Positions 53,357 to 63,055 are shown, numbered from the stretch's first letter. The stretch is 64,000 nt of DNA from Mycolicibacterium pulveris (GCF_010725725.1 NZ_AP022599.1:1240001-1304000), one strand, 5' to 3'. The notes: a model not told the origin generated them from the letters alone. Numbers and translations are program-made.

Positions 53357-55009
53357 TCAGAGCCCTTCGGCGTCCAGCGCCTTCATCAGTGCCGGCCGCC
53401 TGCCGTAGTCTTTGCGGATCTGCGCGATGAACGACGCGAAATCTGCGCTGCGACCGCCCTTCTCGTAGAGTCGCGCCATTTTTGCCAACGTCTCGGCGAT
53501 GCCCGGATAGCACGTGGAGTCGGGGTAGCGCAGATCGCTCTCGAGCTGCGGTCGGTACAGGTCTGCCGCCGCGACGGGCCGGGCCTCGGCGCCCCGGTCC
53601 GCTAGTTCCCGCCACGCCCGGCCGGCGCCGTAACGGTCCGCGGCTCGCCACGCGGCGTCGATATCCCCCTCGCTCAGGCAGAGTTGCACCAGGACCGCGC
53701 CGGCGGCGAAATGGTCTGAGGCGAGTTCGCGTGCGTGCTCAAAGGCCCAGTCGCGTTCGGTCTCGGTGCGGTCGACGCCAGCGGCGAAATCCCGGAGAAC
53801 ACTGTAAGTCTGGACAGACGGTTGTCGAACGAAATCTGCACGCAGGACGGCGACTGCGTCGTCGATGCGGCCGAGCTCGCGGTAAGTCCGGGCGACGTCG
53901 TCAGGACTCAGTCGGTACGCGGTCCCTCCGGCGTAGCTGGTGACGCATCCGTCGGCAACCGCGCGGTCGATCCATGTCAGCGCCTCCGCGGCGCGTCCGC
54001 CCGCGCGCAACCGGTCGACGATCGTGCCGTACTCAGGGTGTTGCCCTTGGCTGAGTAACTCGATGGCCCGGTCGACGTCGCCGTCGTGATCGGCGAGCTC
54101 CAACAGCATTGCGTCGACCTCGTGCCGCTTCCATTGATCAAGACCGGCGAGCTCGCGGTCCAGCGCTGTCACGGCGCGCCGATACGTCGCGAGGGCCCGC
54201 TCGTCGAACGCATCGACGAAGTCGGCCAAGGTCACGTTCGGCCACCCCGGCGAGTCGGCCCGGAAGTTGACTAGCCATGTGGCGAGCTTGACCGGATCCG
54301 GGTAGCCCAGCCGGCAGGCCCGCGCGTAGAGGCCGACGGCCCGCTGGCATTGATCACCGATCGAGCCTGAGGAGTCGTCGGCCTGCTCCATGATCTTGCG
54401 TAGCCGGGTCAGCGCGCGCAGCAACGCCGGGCGCACGATCTCGGCAGCACCAACGTCGAGGTGGTCTTCGAGTTCGTCGAGCATTTCGCTGGCCACGGCC
54501 GCGACCTCGAAGGAGCGCCGGTAGTCGATAAAGCCGCGGAACCTCAACGTGTTTCGCACATAGGCCTCAAGCTCCGCCTTGGCCTGCGCGTCGTCGCCGG
54601 AGGCGGTCTTGGCGCGAAGCTCCAGCATGCGCCGCAATCCGTCATCGCGTTGTGCGAGCGTCATGACCATTTGGCGCAGTTGGTCGACGCTCATGGCCTC
54701 CACAACCGCCTCCAGCCCCAGGGTGGGATCGTCGTCGACGGCGACCCGCCCGGAGTCGATCACAGCGAGGCCGGTCGCGACCAGGTGCTTGCAGAAGTTG
54801 CCGTCGGCGTGGTGAGGGCAGGTGCAGGTCCCGACGGGTCGCGGACCCGACCAGTCCAACTCCACGGTGTAGACGTTCTTGGCCTGGATCGACGCGTAGG
54901 CCTTGACGTTGGTGACGCGCAATCCGCGCACGTAACGGACGTAGTCTTCGCCCCGGGCGTAAACGACATCCCCGGCGATGTTGCGCAGCATCGTCTCGGA
55001 GAGCGTCAT
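53357..55009 (-). CDS. SWIM zinc-finger protein with helical repeats
   Basis: ATG 55009 (MTLSETMLRNIAGDVVYARG) gives 550 residues. The N-terminal SWIM domain binds zinc through CTCPHHADGNFCKH (CxC-x8-CxH) in the context of VYTVELDWSGPRPVG. The rest is alpha-helical, with TPR-like repeats (FEVAAVASEMLDELEDHLDV, AVAVLRADFVRQPSVQTYS) and ends YGRRPALMKALDAEGL. SWIM proteins bind DNA or protein partners; in bacteria they often accompany SNF2 helicases or recombination factors, but no such gene is adjacent here. Confidence 0.85.
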   Translation of the reverse strand: MTLSETMLRNIAGDVVYARGEDYVRYVRGLRVTNVKAYASIQAKNVYTVELDWSGPRPVGTCTCPHHADGNFCKHLVATGLAVIDSGRVAVDDDPTLGLEAVVEAMSVDQLRQMVMTLAQRDDGLRRMLELRAKTASGDDAQAKAELEAYVRNTLRFRGFIDYRRSFEVAAVASEMLDELEDHLDVGAAEIVRPALLRALTRLRKIMEQADDSSGSIGDQCQRAVGLYARACRLGYPDPVKLATWLVNFRADSPGWPNVTLADFVDAFDERALATYRRAVTALDRELAGLDQWKRHEVDAMLLELADHDGDVDRAIELLSQGQHPEYGTIVDRLRAGGRAAEALTWIDRAVADGCVTSYAGGTAYRLSPDDVARTYRELGRIDDAVAVLRADFVRQPSVQTYSVLRDFAAGVDRTETERDWAFEHARELASDHFAAGAVLVQLCLSEGDIDAAWRAADRYGAGRAWRELADRGAEARPVAAADLYRPQLESDLRYPDSTCYPGIAETLAKMARLYEKGGRSADFASFIAQIRKDYGRRPALMKALDAEGL

Positions 55010-55107
55010 GGCACCATGGTGCCCCATTGGTCGGGGAACTCGCCCCCGGATGCCTCAACCAGACCACTGCAGTCTCTAGGTCATGACAACGTGCGCTCGA
55101 TCAGGGG

Positions 55108-55278
55108 CTAGTGCCAGGTCGGCTCGTCGTCATCGTGACCGCGTTCGTCCTCTTTGTCCTGCGCGTAGCGGACGGCATAGCCGACGACCGCAGCTATGAC
55201 GAACATGATCAGCAGCTGCCAGACCCTCACCGTGACAGGCAGATCTAGAAACGCCGTCGTGAGGCCGCTGTCGGTCAT
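55108..55278 (-). CDS. Small single-pass membrane protein, 56 residues
   Basis: A short open frame from ATG 55278 to TAG 55108 encodes MTDSGLTTAFLDLPVTVRVW, then a membrane helix (LLIMFVIAAVVGYAV) and a charged cytoplasmic tail RYAQDKEDERGHDDDEPTWH. The codon usage is GC3-rich and the topology is coherent, which supports a real gene. No family is recognised. The flanking 55279-55505 holds no credible gene. Confidence 0.55.
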   Translation of the reverse strand: MTDSGLTTAFLDLPVTVRVWQLLIMFVIAAVVGYAVRYAQDKEDERGHDDDEPTWH

Positions 55279-55505
55279 TTCAGGCACCCGAATTTATCTA
55301 AGCAATATTTGTAAATATCGCTCAGACCATATCGCGAGCGACGGCCAGCTTGAAAAGCGGTACAGGCGCCCCCCGCCGGCACAGCCACGACGAATCCACG
55401 TTTGCGCATCATCCCCCCTTGATCCGCGCGAACACCTCGACCATAGACACGGCCACCGACAACTACGGCGACGATGAAGTGCGGAGAGCCTAAATCCGCA
55501 GGTAA

Positions 55506-56054
55506 TCAGGGCTTTCTGGCCAGCAGCCATGCCTCGCCGTCGCCCTCACCCGAGGCGATGACCTCCAACTGGGCGAACGCGGTCGTCAACTCCCCTGGCG
55601 CCGTCCGGAATCGACCCGGTCCGGCGCCGACGACGCTTCGCGTCGAGATCGCCAGCAGCCCACCGGGTGCGAGCCGTTCGATGATCCGTTGGTCCAGCCG
55701 CCGGTCCCGGAACCGGTGACAGAGGACGACGACGACGGGCGGGCCCGCGGGCAGACCGCTATCGAGGTCGACGACGTCGAATCGGCACCGATCGCCGACA
55801 CCGCTGCGCGCAGCCAGATCTCGCGCCTGGTTGATGGCTGTCGGCGAAATGTCGATTCCCCAGACGTCCATGCCGCGTAAGGCGAGCCACACGCTGGCCC
55901 GCCCTTGCCCGCATGCCAATTCGAGTGCTCGCCCCTTCGTCGGGAACAGGTCCTCGAACGGCGCGAACACGGCAGGCAGACGCACCTCGTCCGCCTGTGG
56001 TACGGCGCGACTTCGGTAGCGCTCCTCCCAGCGATCGCGGTCCAGCTCGCTCAT
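55506..56054 (-). CDS. Class I SAM-dependent methyltransferase
   Basis: ATG 56054 (MSELDRDRWEERYRSRAVPQ) gives 182 residues. The SAM-binding glycine loop is ALELACGQGRASVWLALRG, motif II is VWGIDISPTAINQARDLA, and motif III is in DLDSGLPAGPPVVVVLCHRF; LAPGGLLAISTR completes the fold. It belongs to the TehB/UbiE-like small methyltransferases, and its substrate is unknown. It lies at the edge of the possible cassette that follows. Confidence 0.85.
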   Translation of the reverse strand: MSELDRDRWEERYRSRAVPQADEVRLPAVFAPFEDLFPTKGRALELACGQGRASVWLALRGMDVWGIDISPTAINQARDLAARSGVGDRCRFDVVDLDSGLPAGPPVVVVLCHRFRDRRLDQRIIERLAPGGLLAISTRSVVGAGPGRFRTAPGELTTAFAQLEVIASGEGDGEAWLLARKP

Positions 56055-56155
56055 CGAGGTCAGAGTACGCAACGACTCTGGCGATCACTGATCGGCTCCG
56101 ACGGCAAAGGAAAATCTCCAGCGGGCAGAGTCGCGTTCGCAAGACCGCTCGGCGT

Positions 56156-57187
56156 TTAGTTGCCTTCCGCGATTGACGGGTGCGCGACGACGGGATAACC
56201 GTGCCGCAGTGCTCCCAGGGACGGCGCCGGGGTTAGAACCTCAGCCTCGTCGACATCGAAGTCGATCAATGCAATAGATTCTGTGTAGCCGGTTGTCGTC
56301 CATCGGTGGAGCTGGCCTTTCCAGATGAGACGAATGTCGTCTGGGGCGAGTCGGATGAACGTTCCATCGGGCAGCGTTTCGAGTAGTGCCGTCACAGGCG
56401 GCTTCTGTCGAGCGGCGCGCAGCAACCCGTCTAGTTCGTTTGCTCCTTCGATCGGCCTTTCAAGTGCTGACTGCACGGCTGCGAAGTAATCCCGGTAACG
56501 GTCGCGGCGGCACGTAAAGCAAGGGCGATGCCCAGCCGCGAGCGCGACAGCTTCGTCGAAGAAGAACAGCTTTTCGTACTTCCGTGGCTCTTTCAGATTC
56601 CGTGGGAAGTCGAGTTCGCAGATCAACCACCGAGAACCGTCAGCACGGTTACCCATGAAAATGCCCCGCGTTCGCGACGCAATGATTTCGCCGGTCGGTG
56701 CCACCCGGTTCCGCCGAGACTCACTGTGCGTCCGCGTTTCTAATTCTGGCCGATGCTCCGACACCCGCGGAGGTGGGCTCCACGCGGAATCGGGGCGTTG
56801 CAACGCTGTGGCGCCGGCAGAAAACCTATCCGAGAAGTGCCGTGCGAGGTTATAGCCCTCGGCGACTCTGTCGTCGAACTTGAAGCAGGGCCGGTGGATC
56901 CATTGCTGACGGCCTTGCGGGCTGGGTACGAGTGTGAACTCGGCTCTTCGCCAGTCAACCGTCGCTAACCGCCGTGGTTTGTCGACATGTGTGACGACGC
57001 CCAGTGCATGAACGCGACCGACGAGGTCGACCGAGTCCCAAGACGCCAGAGCGATGCCGTGATGAGTTGCCAGATCCCGGGAAATGCGGCCTTCGGGTAG
57101 CTCGAGTGCCGCATTCTCAAGAACGGCGCCCGGACGCCCGTAGTCCGCTGGATCCAATCGCCAGAATGTGCTGATGGTCAATGGCAT
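56156..57187 (-). CDS. Hypothetical protein with GHRPCxxC domain
   Basis: The 343-residue product has two parts. The C-terminal half (residues about 170-330) shows TRGIFMGNRADGSRWLICEL, then FFFDEAVALAAGHRPCFTCRRDRY with an Ada-like CxxC, a pattern I recognise from uncharacterised proteins but cannot name. The N-terminal 120 residues (ISTFWRLDPADYGRPGAVLE, VDLVGRVHALGVVTHVDKPR) could be a PUA/EVE-like fold; this is a weak guess. The DNA is less GC-rich than its neighbours. It starts 15 bp downstream of the NERD-helicase gene, so the two likely form an operon. Confidence 0.65.
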   Translation of the reverse strand: MPLTISTFWRLDPADYGRPGAVLENAALELPEGRISRDLATHHGIALASWDSVDLVGRVHALGVVTHVDKPRRLATVDWRRAEFTLVPSPQGRQQWIHRPCFKFDDRVAEGYNLARHFSDRFSAGATALQRPDSAWSPPPRVSEHRPELETRTHSESRRNRVAPTGEIIASRTRGIFMGNRADGSRWLICELDFPRNLKEPRKYEKLFFFDEAVALAAGHRPCFTCRRDRYRDYFAAVQSALERPIEGANELDGLLRAARQKPPVTALLETLPDGTFIRLAPDDIRLIWKGQLHRWTTTGYTESIALIDFDVDEAEVLTPAPSLGALRHGYPVVAHPSIAEGN

Positions 57188-57202
57188 TTCTTAATTCGAC
57201 GG

Positions 57203-58861
57203 TTAACCTGACGGCAGGTTCAGCCGCCGCGCGAGGTCAGGTCCGCCCACTTCCCGGATGAAGCCGGCATCGCCGCACACCACGAGTTGGTCGCGGGCAC
57301 GGGACAATCCGACGTAGAGCCGCTCGCGGGAGCGGTCGAACGCGGCCTCCTCGTTGACGACGAGCACCACCGCACGTCGCTCAAGGCCTTTGAACCCCAG
57401 CACGTGCCCGTAAAAGACCTGGTCGGTATCCCAGAAACTGTCCCAATACGCCCGGTGCCCGGCTTTTTGGCGTTCGATCTGCTCGGGATGCCGGCTGCCG
57501 GTGGTCAACAGCGCCACATCCTCGGGGCGCCAGCCCTCCTCCAGAAGCCGCTCGACCTGGTCGTCGCCGACGTCCATCGCGTCCTCGCGCGTACACGAAA
57601 TGAACTGCACCGCGGGCCCTTCTCCGCCGAGGTAGCGCATCGGGTGATCGACAAGGGGCTGAAACGCATTGGCGATCTGGCGGGTGTTGCGCAGGTTGTG
57701 GTCGAGCAGCAGCGGCACCAACGGCACCGGCGGCGCGCCGAACCGGTTGAACACCCGCTGGCCCTCGTCGGTGAACACGTAGATGCCGCCCGTCTCGTCG
57801 TCGTTGAGCGCCGCCAACAAGGGATCCCACCAGGCGTCGGCGAAATCCTGGGCCTCGTCGACGATGATCGAGTCGAACCGATGACCCGGCTCCAGTTGCG
57901 TTGCCAACTTGGTCATTTGCAGCGGCAGGTCGTGTTCCCAGAACTGGACGGTCTCCTCGGTGCGCAGCGACTCATCGGGTCCTTCCGGGGCGCCCCACAG
58001 CTTGCCCAGATCGTGGAACTCCCCGACGTAGGCGGGTTGTTGGCGTCGCGGCCAGGTGGCGCAGATACGCTCCAGATACGACGCCAGCCCGTGCGAGTAA
58101 CAGACCAGCGCGACGCGCTGCCCCTTCGCCGAGAGCCGGCGGGCCTGCTCCATCGCCAGGAACGTCTTGCCGCTGCCCGCTCCCCCGCGGATCTCCACCC
58201 GGTTGAGCAGCTGGATGGCGTCGAGGATGACGGCCTGGTGTTCGGTCAGCGCGTCGGCGGAGTCCTCGTTGGCCAATGCGCGCGCGACGATGCTGCGTTG
58301 CGGTAATCCCCTGCCGCTCAGTGCTGTCGAGAGTTGCGTGATCCCCTCAGCGCTCAGCAGCGGGCGGTCGAGTTCCTGACGGATGAGCACATACTTGAGT
58401 TTGTCGACCAGCGTCGGCAGATCGTTGCGGTCGATGACCTTCCAGCGCGGGCACTCCGGCAGCGCGAAGTCCGCGGCGATCTCCGCGTTGGGGAACACGA
58501 CGACGTGGTCCCAGCGCAGGCGCCCCTGGGTCCAGCGGTCGTCTTTCTCGATGAACTCGCGCAGCGCGTAGCAGGCCTCCCGGGCCTGGCGCACCGGGTG
58601 GATCTTGTGCTCGTGCCCGCGACGGCGTTGCCGCCAGGACTCGCCGTCGTGCCAGACGTCGTTGCCCTTGACCTCCAGGCAGACGATGCCCGCGCCCTCG
58701 ATGGCGACGACGAAGTCGACCTCGTGGTCCTTGAGGTGGTCGGTGACGCGCTGGCCGGCGATCACCGCGTCGTTGGGCTGCAGCTGGTCGCGCAGGCACT
58801 GGTAGACCCGGCGCTCGGCGGCGTTGGCCAAGCGCGGCGTCTCATCAGGCGTGATCGTCAT
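57203..58861 (-). CDS. NERD nuclease-UvrD-like helicase fusion
   Basis: The 552-residue protein joins an N-terminal NERD domain (residues about 10-130; HEVDFVVAIEGAGIVCLEVKG gives the D...ExK nuclease core) to a SF1 helicase: Walker A RGGAGSGKTFLAMEQA, Walker B IIVDEAQDFADAWW, VFTDEGQRVFNRFG, and GFKGLERRAVVLVV with YVGLSRARDQLVV. NERD-helicases are found in DNA repair and in several phage-defence systems. Here it is 15 bp upstream of the CxxC hypothetical gene and divergent from a pRiA4b-like gene. The pairing suggests a nucleic-acid-directed function. Confidence 0.88.
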   Translation of the reverse strand: MTITPDETPRLANAAERRVYQCLRDQLQPNDAVIAGQRVTDHLKDHEVDFVVAIEGAGIVCLEVKGNDVWHDGESWRQRRRGHEHKIHPVRQAREACYALREFIEKDDRWTQGRLRWDHVVVFPNAEIAADFALPECPRWKVIDRNDLPTLVDKLKYVLIRQELDRPLLSAEGITQLSTALSGRGLPQRSIVARALANEDSADALTEHQAVILDAIQLLNRVEIRGGAGSGKTFLAMEQARRLSAKGQRVALVCYSHGLASYLERICATWPRRQQPAYVGEFHDLGKLWGAPEGPDESLRTEETVQFWEHDLPLQMTKLATQLEPGHRFDSIIVDEAQDFADAWWDPLLAALNDDETGGIYVFTDEGQRVFNRFGAPPVPLVPLLLDHNLRNTRQIANAFQPLVDHPMRYLGGEGPAVQFISCTREDAMDVGDDQVERLLEEGWRPEDVALLTTGSRHPEQIERQKAGHRAYWDSFWDTDQVFYGHVLGFKGLERRAVVLVVNEEAAFDRSRERLYVGLSRARDQLVVCGDAGFIREVGGPDLARRLNLPSG

Positions 58862-58961
58862 CGTGTTCCCCCACGGTCTTGCAGGGTAGAACGGTCGGCC
58901 GACAAATATGCGGGATCGCGGTCCGCCGCGAGGGCGGCCGCACGTCGGTTACCGTGGCCAC

Positions 58962-60271
58962 GTGTTCGGTACAGACGCCTCCCCACGCCCGGAACTGCGT
59001 CGGCCCCCTCGGGACGAACTCGCGGTCTATCGCGTCCGCGTCGACCTCGACCAGGCCCGCCCGCCGATCTGGCGTCGACTCGATCTGCGTTCCGACGTGA
59101 CGTTGGACGTGCCGCATCAGGTTCTTCAGGCCGCCTTCAGCTGGCTCGATTACCACCTGCACCGATCTCGCTGGGCGGCGGCCCGTTTGAGCCCGACAGC
59201 CAGGTGTTCTTGTGCCCGTACGACGCCGACAACCCGGAATCCGACGACGACGGTCCGCGAGCCTCGCAGGTGCGGCTCGACGAAACGCTGCAGGATCCCG
59301 GGGATCGTTTGCACTATCTCTACGACTACGGCGACAACTGGGAGCTGACACTGCAGCTCGAGCAGGTGACACCCGCACGCGACGATGCCCCCGTTGCGGT
59401 CCTGGTGGATGGCGAGCGTGCGGCACCGCCGGAGGACTGTGGCGGGTTGACCGACGCCGAGGAGCTCGCGCAGGTGCTCGACGATCCCGCCCGGTTTGAG
59501 CCCGGCGAGATCACCGCGGCGCTGCGCGGTCCCTTCTTCGTCATGCGCGAGGCGGGCATTGATGCCCGTCTGGCCGAACTGGTGCATCGGCTGGAGCCGA
59601 CCCCGCTCGGTGCGGGCCTGGCGGGCCGGGTGGCACGGCTGGTCTCGGAACCGACGACGGTGGACGATGCTGACATGACGGCGTCGCTGCGCGCGTATCG
59701 GTGGTTTCTCGACCGGGCCAGCGACGGCGGCATCCCGTTGACTTCGGCCGGCCACCTGAAGCCCGCCGACGTGGCGGCGGCGACGGAAGTTGTTCCGGCG
59801 ATGGGTGATTGGCCGGGAAGCAGTGATCGGGAGGTGCATTGTCCTCCGCTGCTGCACTTCCGGCAGTCGCTGCAGTCACTGGGATTGCTGCGCAAACACA
59901 ACGGCGTACTGCTGTTGACGAAGGCCGGGGCTGCCGCTCGGCGCGACCCAGCGGTGCTGTGGGAGCACTTGGCTCGCCGGTTGGGGCCGGGCGACGAGAG
60001 CACGTTTGAAGGCCAGGCGAGCTTGCTATTGCTTGCGTATGCGGGCAGCAGCGCCGACGGCGACGTGCCGTTGGACGAGATCGCCGCTGCGCTGACGGAA
60101 CTCTATTGGCGACATGCGGACGGTGACGTAGTTCGGGACGGCGTTCTGTACTGGTTGCCCACGTACCTTGCGCTCATCAATGTCTCCGACCGGCCTAGGG
60201 TTTGGGCGCAACGGCGCTGGATCAGTCCTGCGGCATCCGCACTGGCGCGAGCGGCATTGCGCCAGACCTGA
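58962..60271 (+). pseudogene. pRiA4b Orf3-like protein, frameshifted
   Basis: Two frames together encode one pRiA4b ORF-3 domain protein. Frame one, from GTG 58962, has LAVYRVRVDLDQARPPIWRR, then LDVPHQVLQAAFSWLDYHLHR. From about 59165 the sequence continues in another frame as SLGGGPFEPDSQVFLC, LHYLYDYGDNWELTLQLE and the C-terminal winged-helix-like region to 60271. A single missing base near 59163-59168 explains the break, which could be a real mutation or a sequencing error. The domain appears in proteins of unknown function often carried on plasmids and mobile elements. Confidence 0.72.
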
Positions 60272-60279
60272 CACGACCG

Positions 60280-61425
60280 CTACGACGTGCCGAGCTCCGC
60301 GTAGACCGCCGCCTCGAACCCGAGGATCGTTTGGACCATCTTGTCGTCGAAGAACGGCAGCAGCTGGGTGGCGATCACCGCGCCGATCCCCGCCTTGCGG
60401 TCGATCCAGAAGAAGCTGTTGAACAGCCCTGACCAGTCGGCCGAGCCGGCGCTGCGCATACCGGGCAGATCGGCCAAGTAGAGATGAAACCCGAGACCCC
60501 AACCCTGCGGAACGTCGAGCAGCTCGACCGGGTTGGCCAGTTCAGGAATGGTCGGCTCCATCTTCTTCGGCAGCGGCGCCCCGTCGAGGTGATCCCGCAA
60601 CGCGAGCTCGACCGTCTCCTCCTTGAGGATGCGCGCACCCTCGAGCTCGCCGCCGTTGAGCCAGGCCCGCACGAACCGCCCGTAGTCGGTGATCGTCCCG
60701 TAGGACCCGTGGCCGGCCGCGTCCCATTCCGACTCGGCGGGCAGGTCGAGCTCCGTCGCCACGAGGCGGCCGTCCGGCGCCCGGAAGCGAATGGGCAGCA
60801 ACCGGGTCCGCTGCTCGTCGCTGGGGGTAAAGGTCGAGTCGGTCATGTGGAGCGGGGCGTAGATGTGCTCGGCAAGGTAGTCGGCCAGCGTCTGGCCGCT
60901 GACGGCCTCGACGACCATGCCGAGCCAGTCCGTGTTGACGCCGTACTCCCAGAGCGTGCCGGGGTCGTGGACCAGCGGTGCGCTGAGGCTGCGCTTGATG
61001 CCCTCGAGAGGGTTGGGGAAGCCCAGTTCGGTGCAGTAGGTGAAGAGCTTTGCGTTGAGGAAGTGGTAGCTGCAGCCGGCGGTGTGGGTCATCAGCTGGC
61101 GCACGGTCGCCGGCGTTGTCGGCTCGCGCAGCACCGGCTCTCCGCCCTCGAACCCGTCGAGGACCTGGAGCTCGCCGAACTCGGGCACGATCGAGGCGAC
61201 GGGTGCGTCGAGCTCGATGCGCCCCTGCTCGACGAGTTGCAGCGCGGCGGTGGTGGCGACGGTCTTGGTCATCGATGCGTTGCGGAACATGGTGTCGGGC
61301 TTGGCATCTCCGGCTGCACCCTGGTAGAGGACGCCGTCGCGGCCGACCACGGTGGCGGCGACGCCGTGCAGCGTCCCGTCGGCGGTGACGCCGTTGAGGA
61401 GGTCGTCGATGCGCTCGAACCCCAT
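60280..61425 (-). CDS. Serine beta-lactamase-fold hydrolase (class C-like esterase)
   Basis: The 381-residue protein has the class C/penicillin-binding fold: the nucleophile SxxK is FRNASMTKTVATTAAL (near residue 51), YxN is YGVNTDWLGMV, and the end has SGLFNSFFWID. No signal peptide is present, so it is probably a cytosolic esterase or peptidase of the LACTB/EstB type rather than an antibiotic resistance enzyme. ATG 61425 has an AGGAGC ribosome site. It converges on the pRiA4b-like gene with only 8 bp between ends. Confidence 0.88.
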   Translation of the reverse strand: MGFERIDDLLNGVTADGTLHGVAATVVGRDGVLYQGAAGDAKPDTMFRNASMTKTVATTAALQLVEQGRIELDAPVASIVPEFGELQVLDGFEGGEPVLREPTTPATVRQLMTHTAGCSYHFLNAKLFTYCTELGFPNPLEGIKRSLSAPLVHDPGTLWEYGVNTDWLGMVVEAVSGQTLADYLAEHIYAPLHMTDSTFTPSDEQRTRLLPIRFRAPDGRLVATELDLPAESEWDAAGHGSYGTITDYGRFVRAWLNGGELEGARILKEETVELALRDHLDGAPLPKKMEPTIPELANPVELLDVPQGWGLGFHLYLADLPGMRSAGSADWSGLFNSFFWIDRKAGIGAVIATQLLPFFDDKMVQTILGFEAAVYAELGTS

Positions 61426-61649
61426 CTGAAGCTCCTTTGCTCTGGGATATGCGGGCCATCATCGCACGGTGCCCGCGGGCGGCGTCCGCTCTGCGGAGAA
61501 TCGAAGGTGACGACCTCACCGCGGTCGATCGACTCCCAGTCGCGGGCGGTCCTGCTCGTTCGCGCAGGTCAGCGTGGGCGGGGACCGCGGCGCGCGGATT
61601 TGTCGGTGGCCGGGGTTACCGTCGGCTCGGAAGCGCTAATCAAGGGGGG

Positions 61650-61994
61650 ATGATGCGCGGACGTGGGGGAATCGCGAGCGTGCTCGCGGTGTGCGGAGCA
61701 GTGGCGTTGTCGGGTCCGGCGCAGGCCGACGAATACGACTTCATCGCGCAGCTCGACGGCATGGGGGTGTACTACACCTCGATGATCGACATGATCGATA
61801 TCGGCAAGGAGCTGTGTCACGAGCTGCGCTTCGGGGTGGCGCCGCCCGCGGTGCTGGGCAAGTTGCAGCGGACGGGGTTCGCCCCGGCCGAGGCGGCGAT
61901 CGTGTTGCTGGCGGCGGTGGACACGATGTGCCTGGACGCCAAGCCGGCGGTCGTCGAGTGGGCGCGCGGCATCGGCTACACCCAGCCGCTGTAG
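61650..61994 (+). CDS. Secreted DUF732 protein
   Basis: ATG 61650 or 61653, just after AAGGGGGG, gives 114 residues: a signal peptide (RGGIASVLAVCGAVALSGPAQA) and a mature domain with DEYDFIAQLDGMGVYY and two cysteines in KELCHELRFG and VDTMCLDAKP, the DUF732 pattern. These short secreted proteins are abundant in mycobacteria and have no known function; the cysteines likely form a disulfide. The 224 bp before it show no gene. Confidence 0.85.
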   Translation: MMRGRGGIASVLAVCGAVALSGPAQADEYDFIAQLDGMGVYYTSMIDMIDIGKELCHELRFGVAPPAVLGKLQRTGFAPAEAAIVLLAAVDTMCLDAKPAVVEWARGIGYTQPL

Positions 61995-62043
61995 GGGCGG
62001 GTGTGGCGATGTGTACCGGGTTCGACGGGCTGGGGCGGCCGTG

Positions 62044-63015
62044 ATGGCAAGGCGTGGTTCGGATTCCGGCGGTGCGGCGGCGTTCTTTGGTGTGCTGGTG
62101 CTGATCTGGGTGGTCATCAACTACTACTGGGTCATCGTCGGTGTGGGGGCGGCGATCGGGCTGTTCTTCGGCATCCGGGCGCTGATCCGCCGCGAGCAGG
62201 AACGGCGGCTGGCCGCCGAGCGGGACGCCGAGATCCTGGCGTATCGCGCCGATCGACAGCATCGCTGGGCGCTGCGCGGCGACACCCGGGGTGTGTACGG
62301 CGTCGAAGGGGCGAAGTTGATGAAGTCGATCACGCCTCAGCCCGACGTTCCGTCGGCCAGTACGCCCGAGGATGACAAGCCCTACGCTGTGATCGCCTAC
62401 ACCGCAGAGGATCTCGACGTCCTGCTGAGCGAGAGGCCGACGGGATGGACGTGGGCGGCCTTTGTGTCGGTACTCGTGCAACGCTACGCGAAGGTGCGGC
62501 CGCGCCTGCGTGATTGCGAGCTGAATTACTCTGCGGCGCCGATTCGACACCTGCGAAGGGGCTGGGAGGTCGCGGCGTACTTCGAGGACTGCGTCGACAA
62601 CCTGTGCGAGCTCACCGAGCGGTTGGCATCGTTCATGCACTCGCCGGCATTCAAGGACGTGATCGGCTTTGACGACGAGGATCTCGCCGACGCCGACGGG
62701 ATCGTGCACGTGGCCAATCGGATGATGGACTTTCACGTGCGGTTCCTCGCGCTGGCCGAACGCTGCCGTGATGTCAGCGTGCCGTCGGCGTACAGCGGGC
62801 TGCTGAAGGACTGCACGCACCTGATGGGCATCCCGCTCGACGGGTACCGGGCGTGCATCGACGAACTCGTCGAGATCGTCGACGGCATGCCCGACGTCCT
62901 GCGTCACGCGCCCAGCGACGATGTCTATCTCGGCGCAGTCGTCCTGGAGATGGTCGCCGACGACCGGCTCATGGAGCGCATCTGTAAGCAGATCGAGGCG
63001 GCCGCGAAAGACTGA
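62044..63015 (+). CDS. Membrane-anchored hypothetical protein
   Basis: ATG 62044 gives 323 residues. Two N-terminal helices (AAAFFGVLVLIWVVINYYW and VIVGVGAAIGLFFGIRALI) are followed by a charged helix (RREQERRLAAERDAEILAY) and a long soluble domain with no motif I recognise, rich in aromatic and acidic residues (LRDCELNYSAAPIRHLRRGW, DEDLADADGIVHVANRMMDF). Four cysteines are scattered. The topology suggests a cytoplasmic domain tethered to the membrane. It starts 49 bp after the DUF732 stop. Confidence 0.7.
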   Translation: MARRGSDSGGAAAFFGVLVLIWVVINYYWVIVGVGAAIGLFFGIRALIRREQERRLAAERDAEILAYRADRQHRWALRGDTRGVYGVEGAKLMKSITPQPDVPSASTPEDDKPYAVIAYTAEDLDVLLSERPTGWTWAAFVSVLVQRYAKVRPRLRDCELNYSAAPIRHLRRGWEVAAYFEDCVDNLCELTERLASFMHSPAFKDVIGFDDEDLADADGIVHVANRMMDFHVRFLALAERCRDVSVPSAYSGLLKDCTHLMGIPLDGYRACIDELVEIVDGMPDVLRHAPSDDVYLGAVVLEMVADDRLMERICKQIEAAAKD

Positions 63016-63030
63016 GTCGTGTACTGGCCG

Positions 63031-63055
63031 GACCCGCGGACTGCGCCGCGGGGTC
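63031..63055. terminator. Short stem-loop between convergent genes
   Basis: GACCC...GGGTC and the inner GCGG/CCGC can pair across 63031-63055, overlapping the stop of the DsbA-like gene. It lies between convergent genes, so a bidirectional terminator is plausible but weakly supported. Confidence 0.35.

Noticed and set aside
55294..55530. Short frames in the gap between the 56-residue gene and the methyltransferase.
   Set aside because: No ribosome site, mixed codon use and Arg/Cys-rich products; nothing supports a gene there.
61437..61649. Upstream extension of the DUF732 frame.
   Set aside because: The signal peptide and strong AAGGGGGG site place the start at 61650-61653; the upstream codons give an Arg/Gly-rich non-family sequence.
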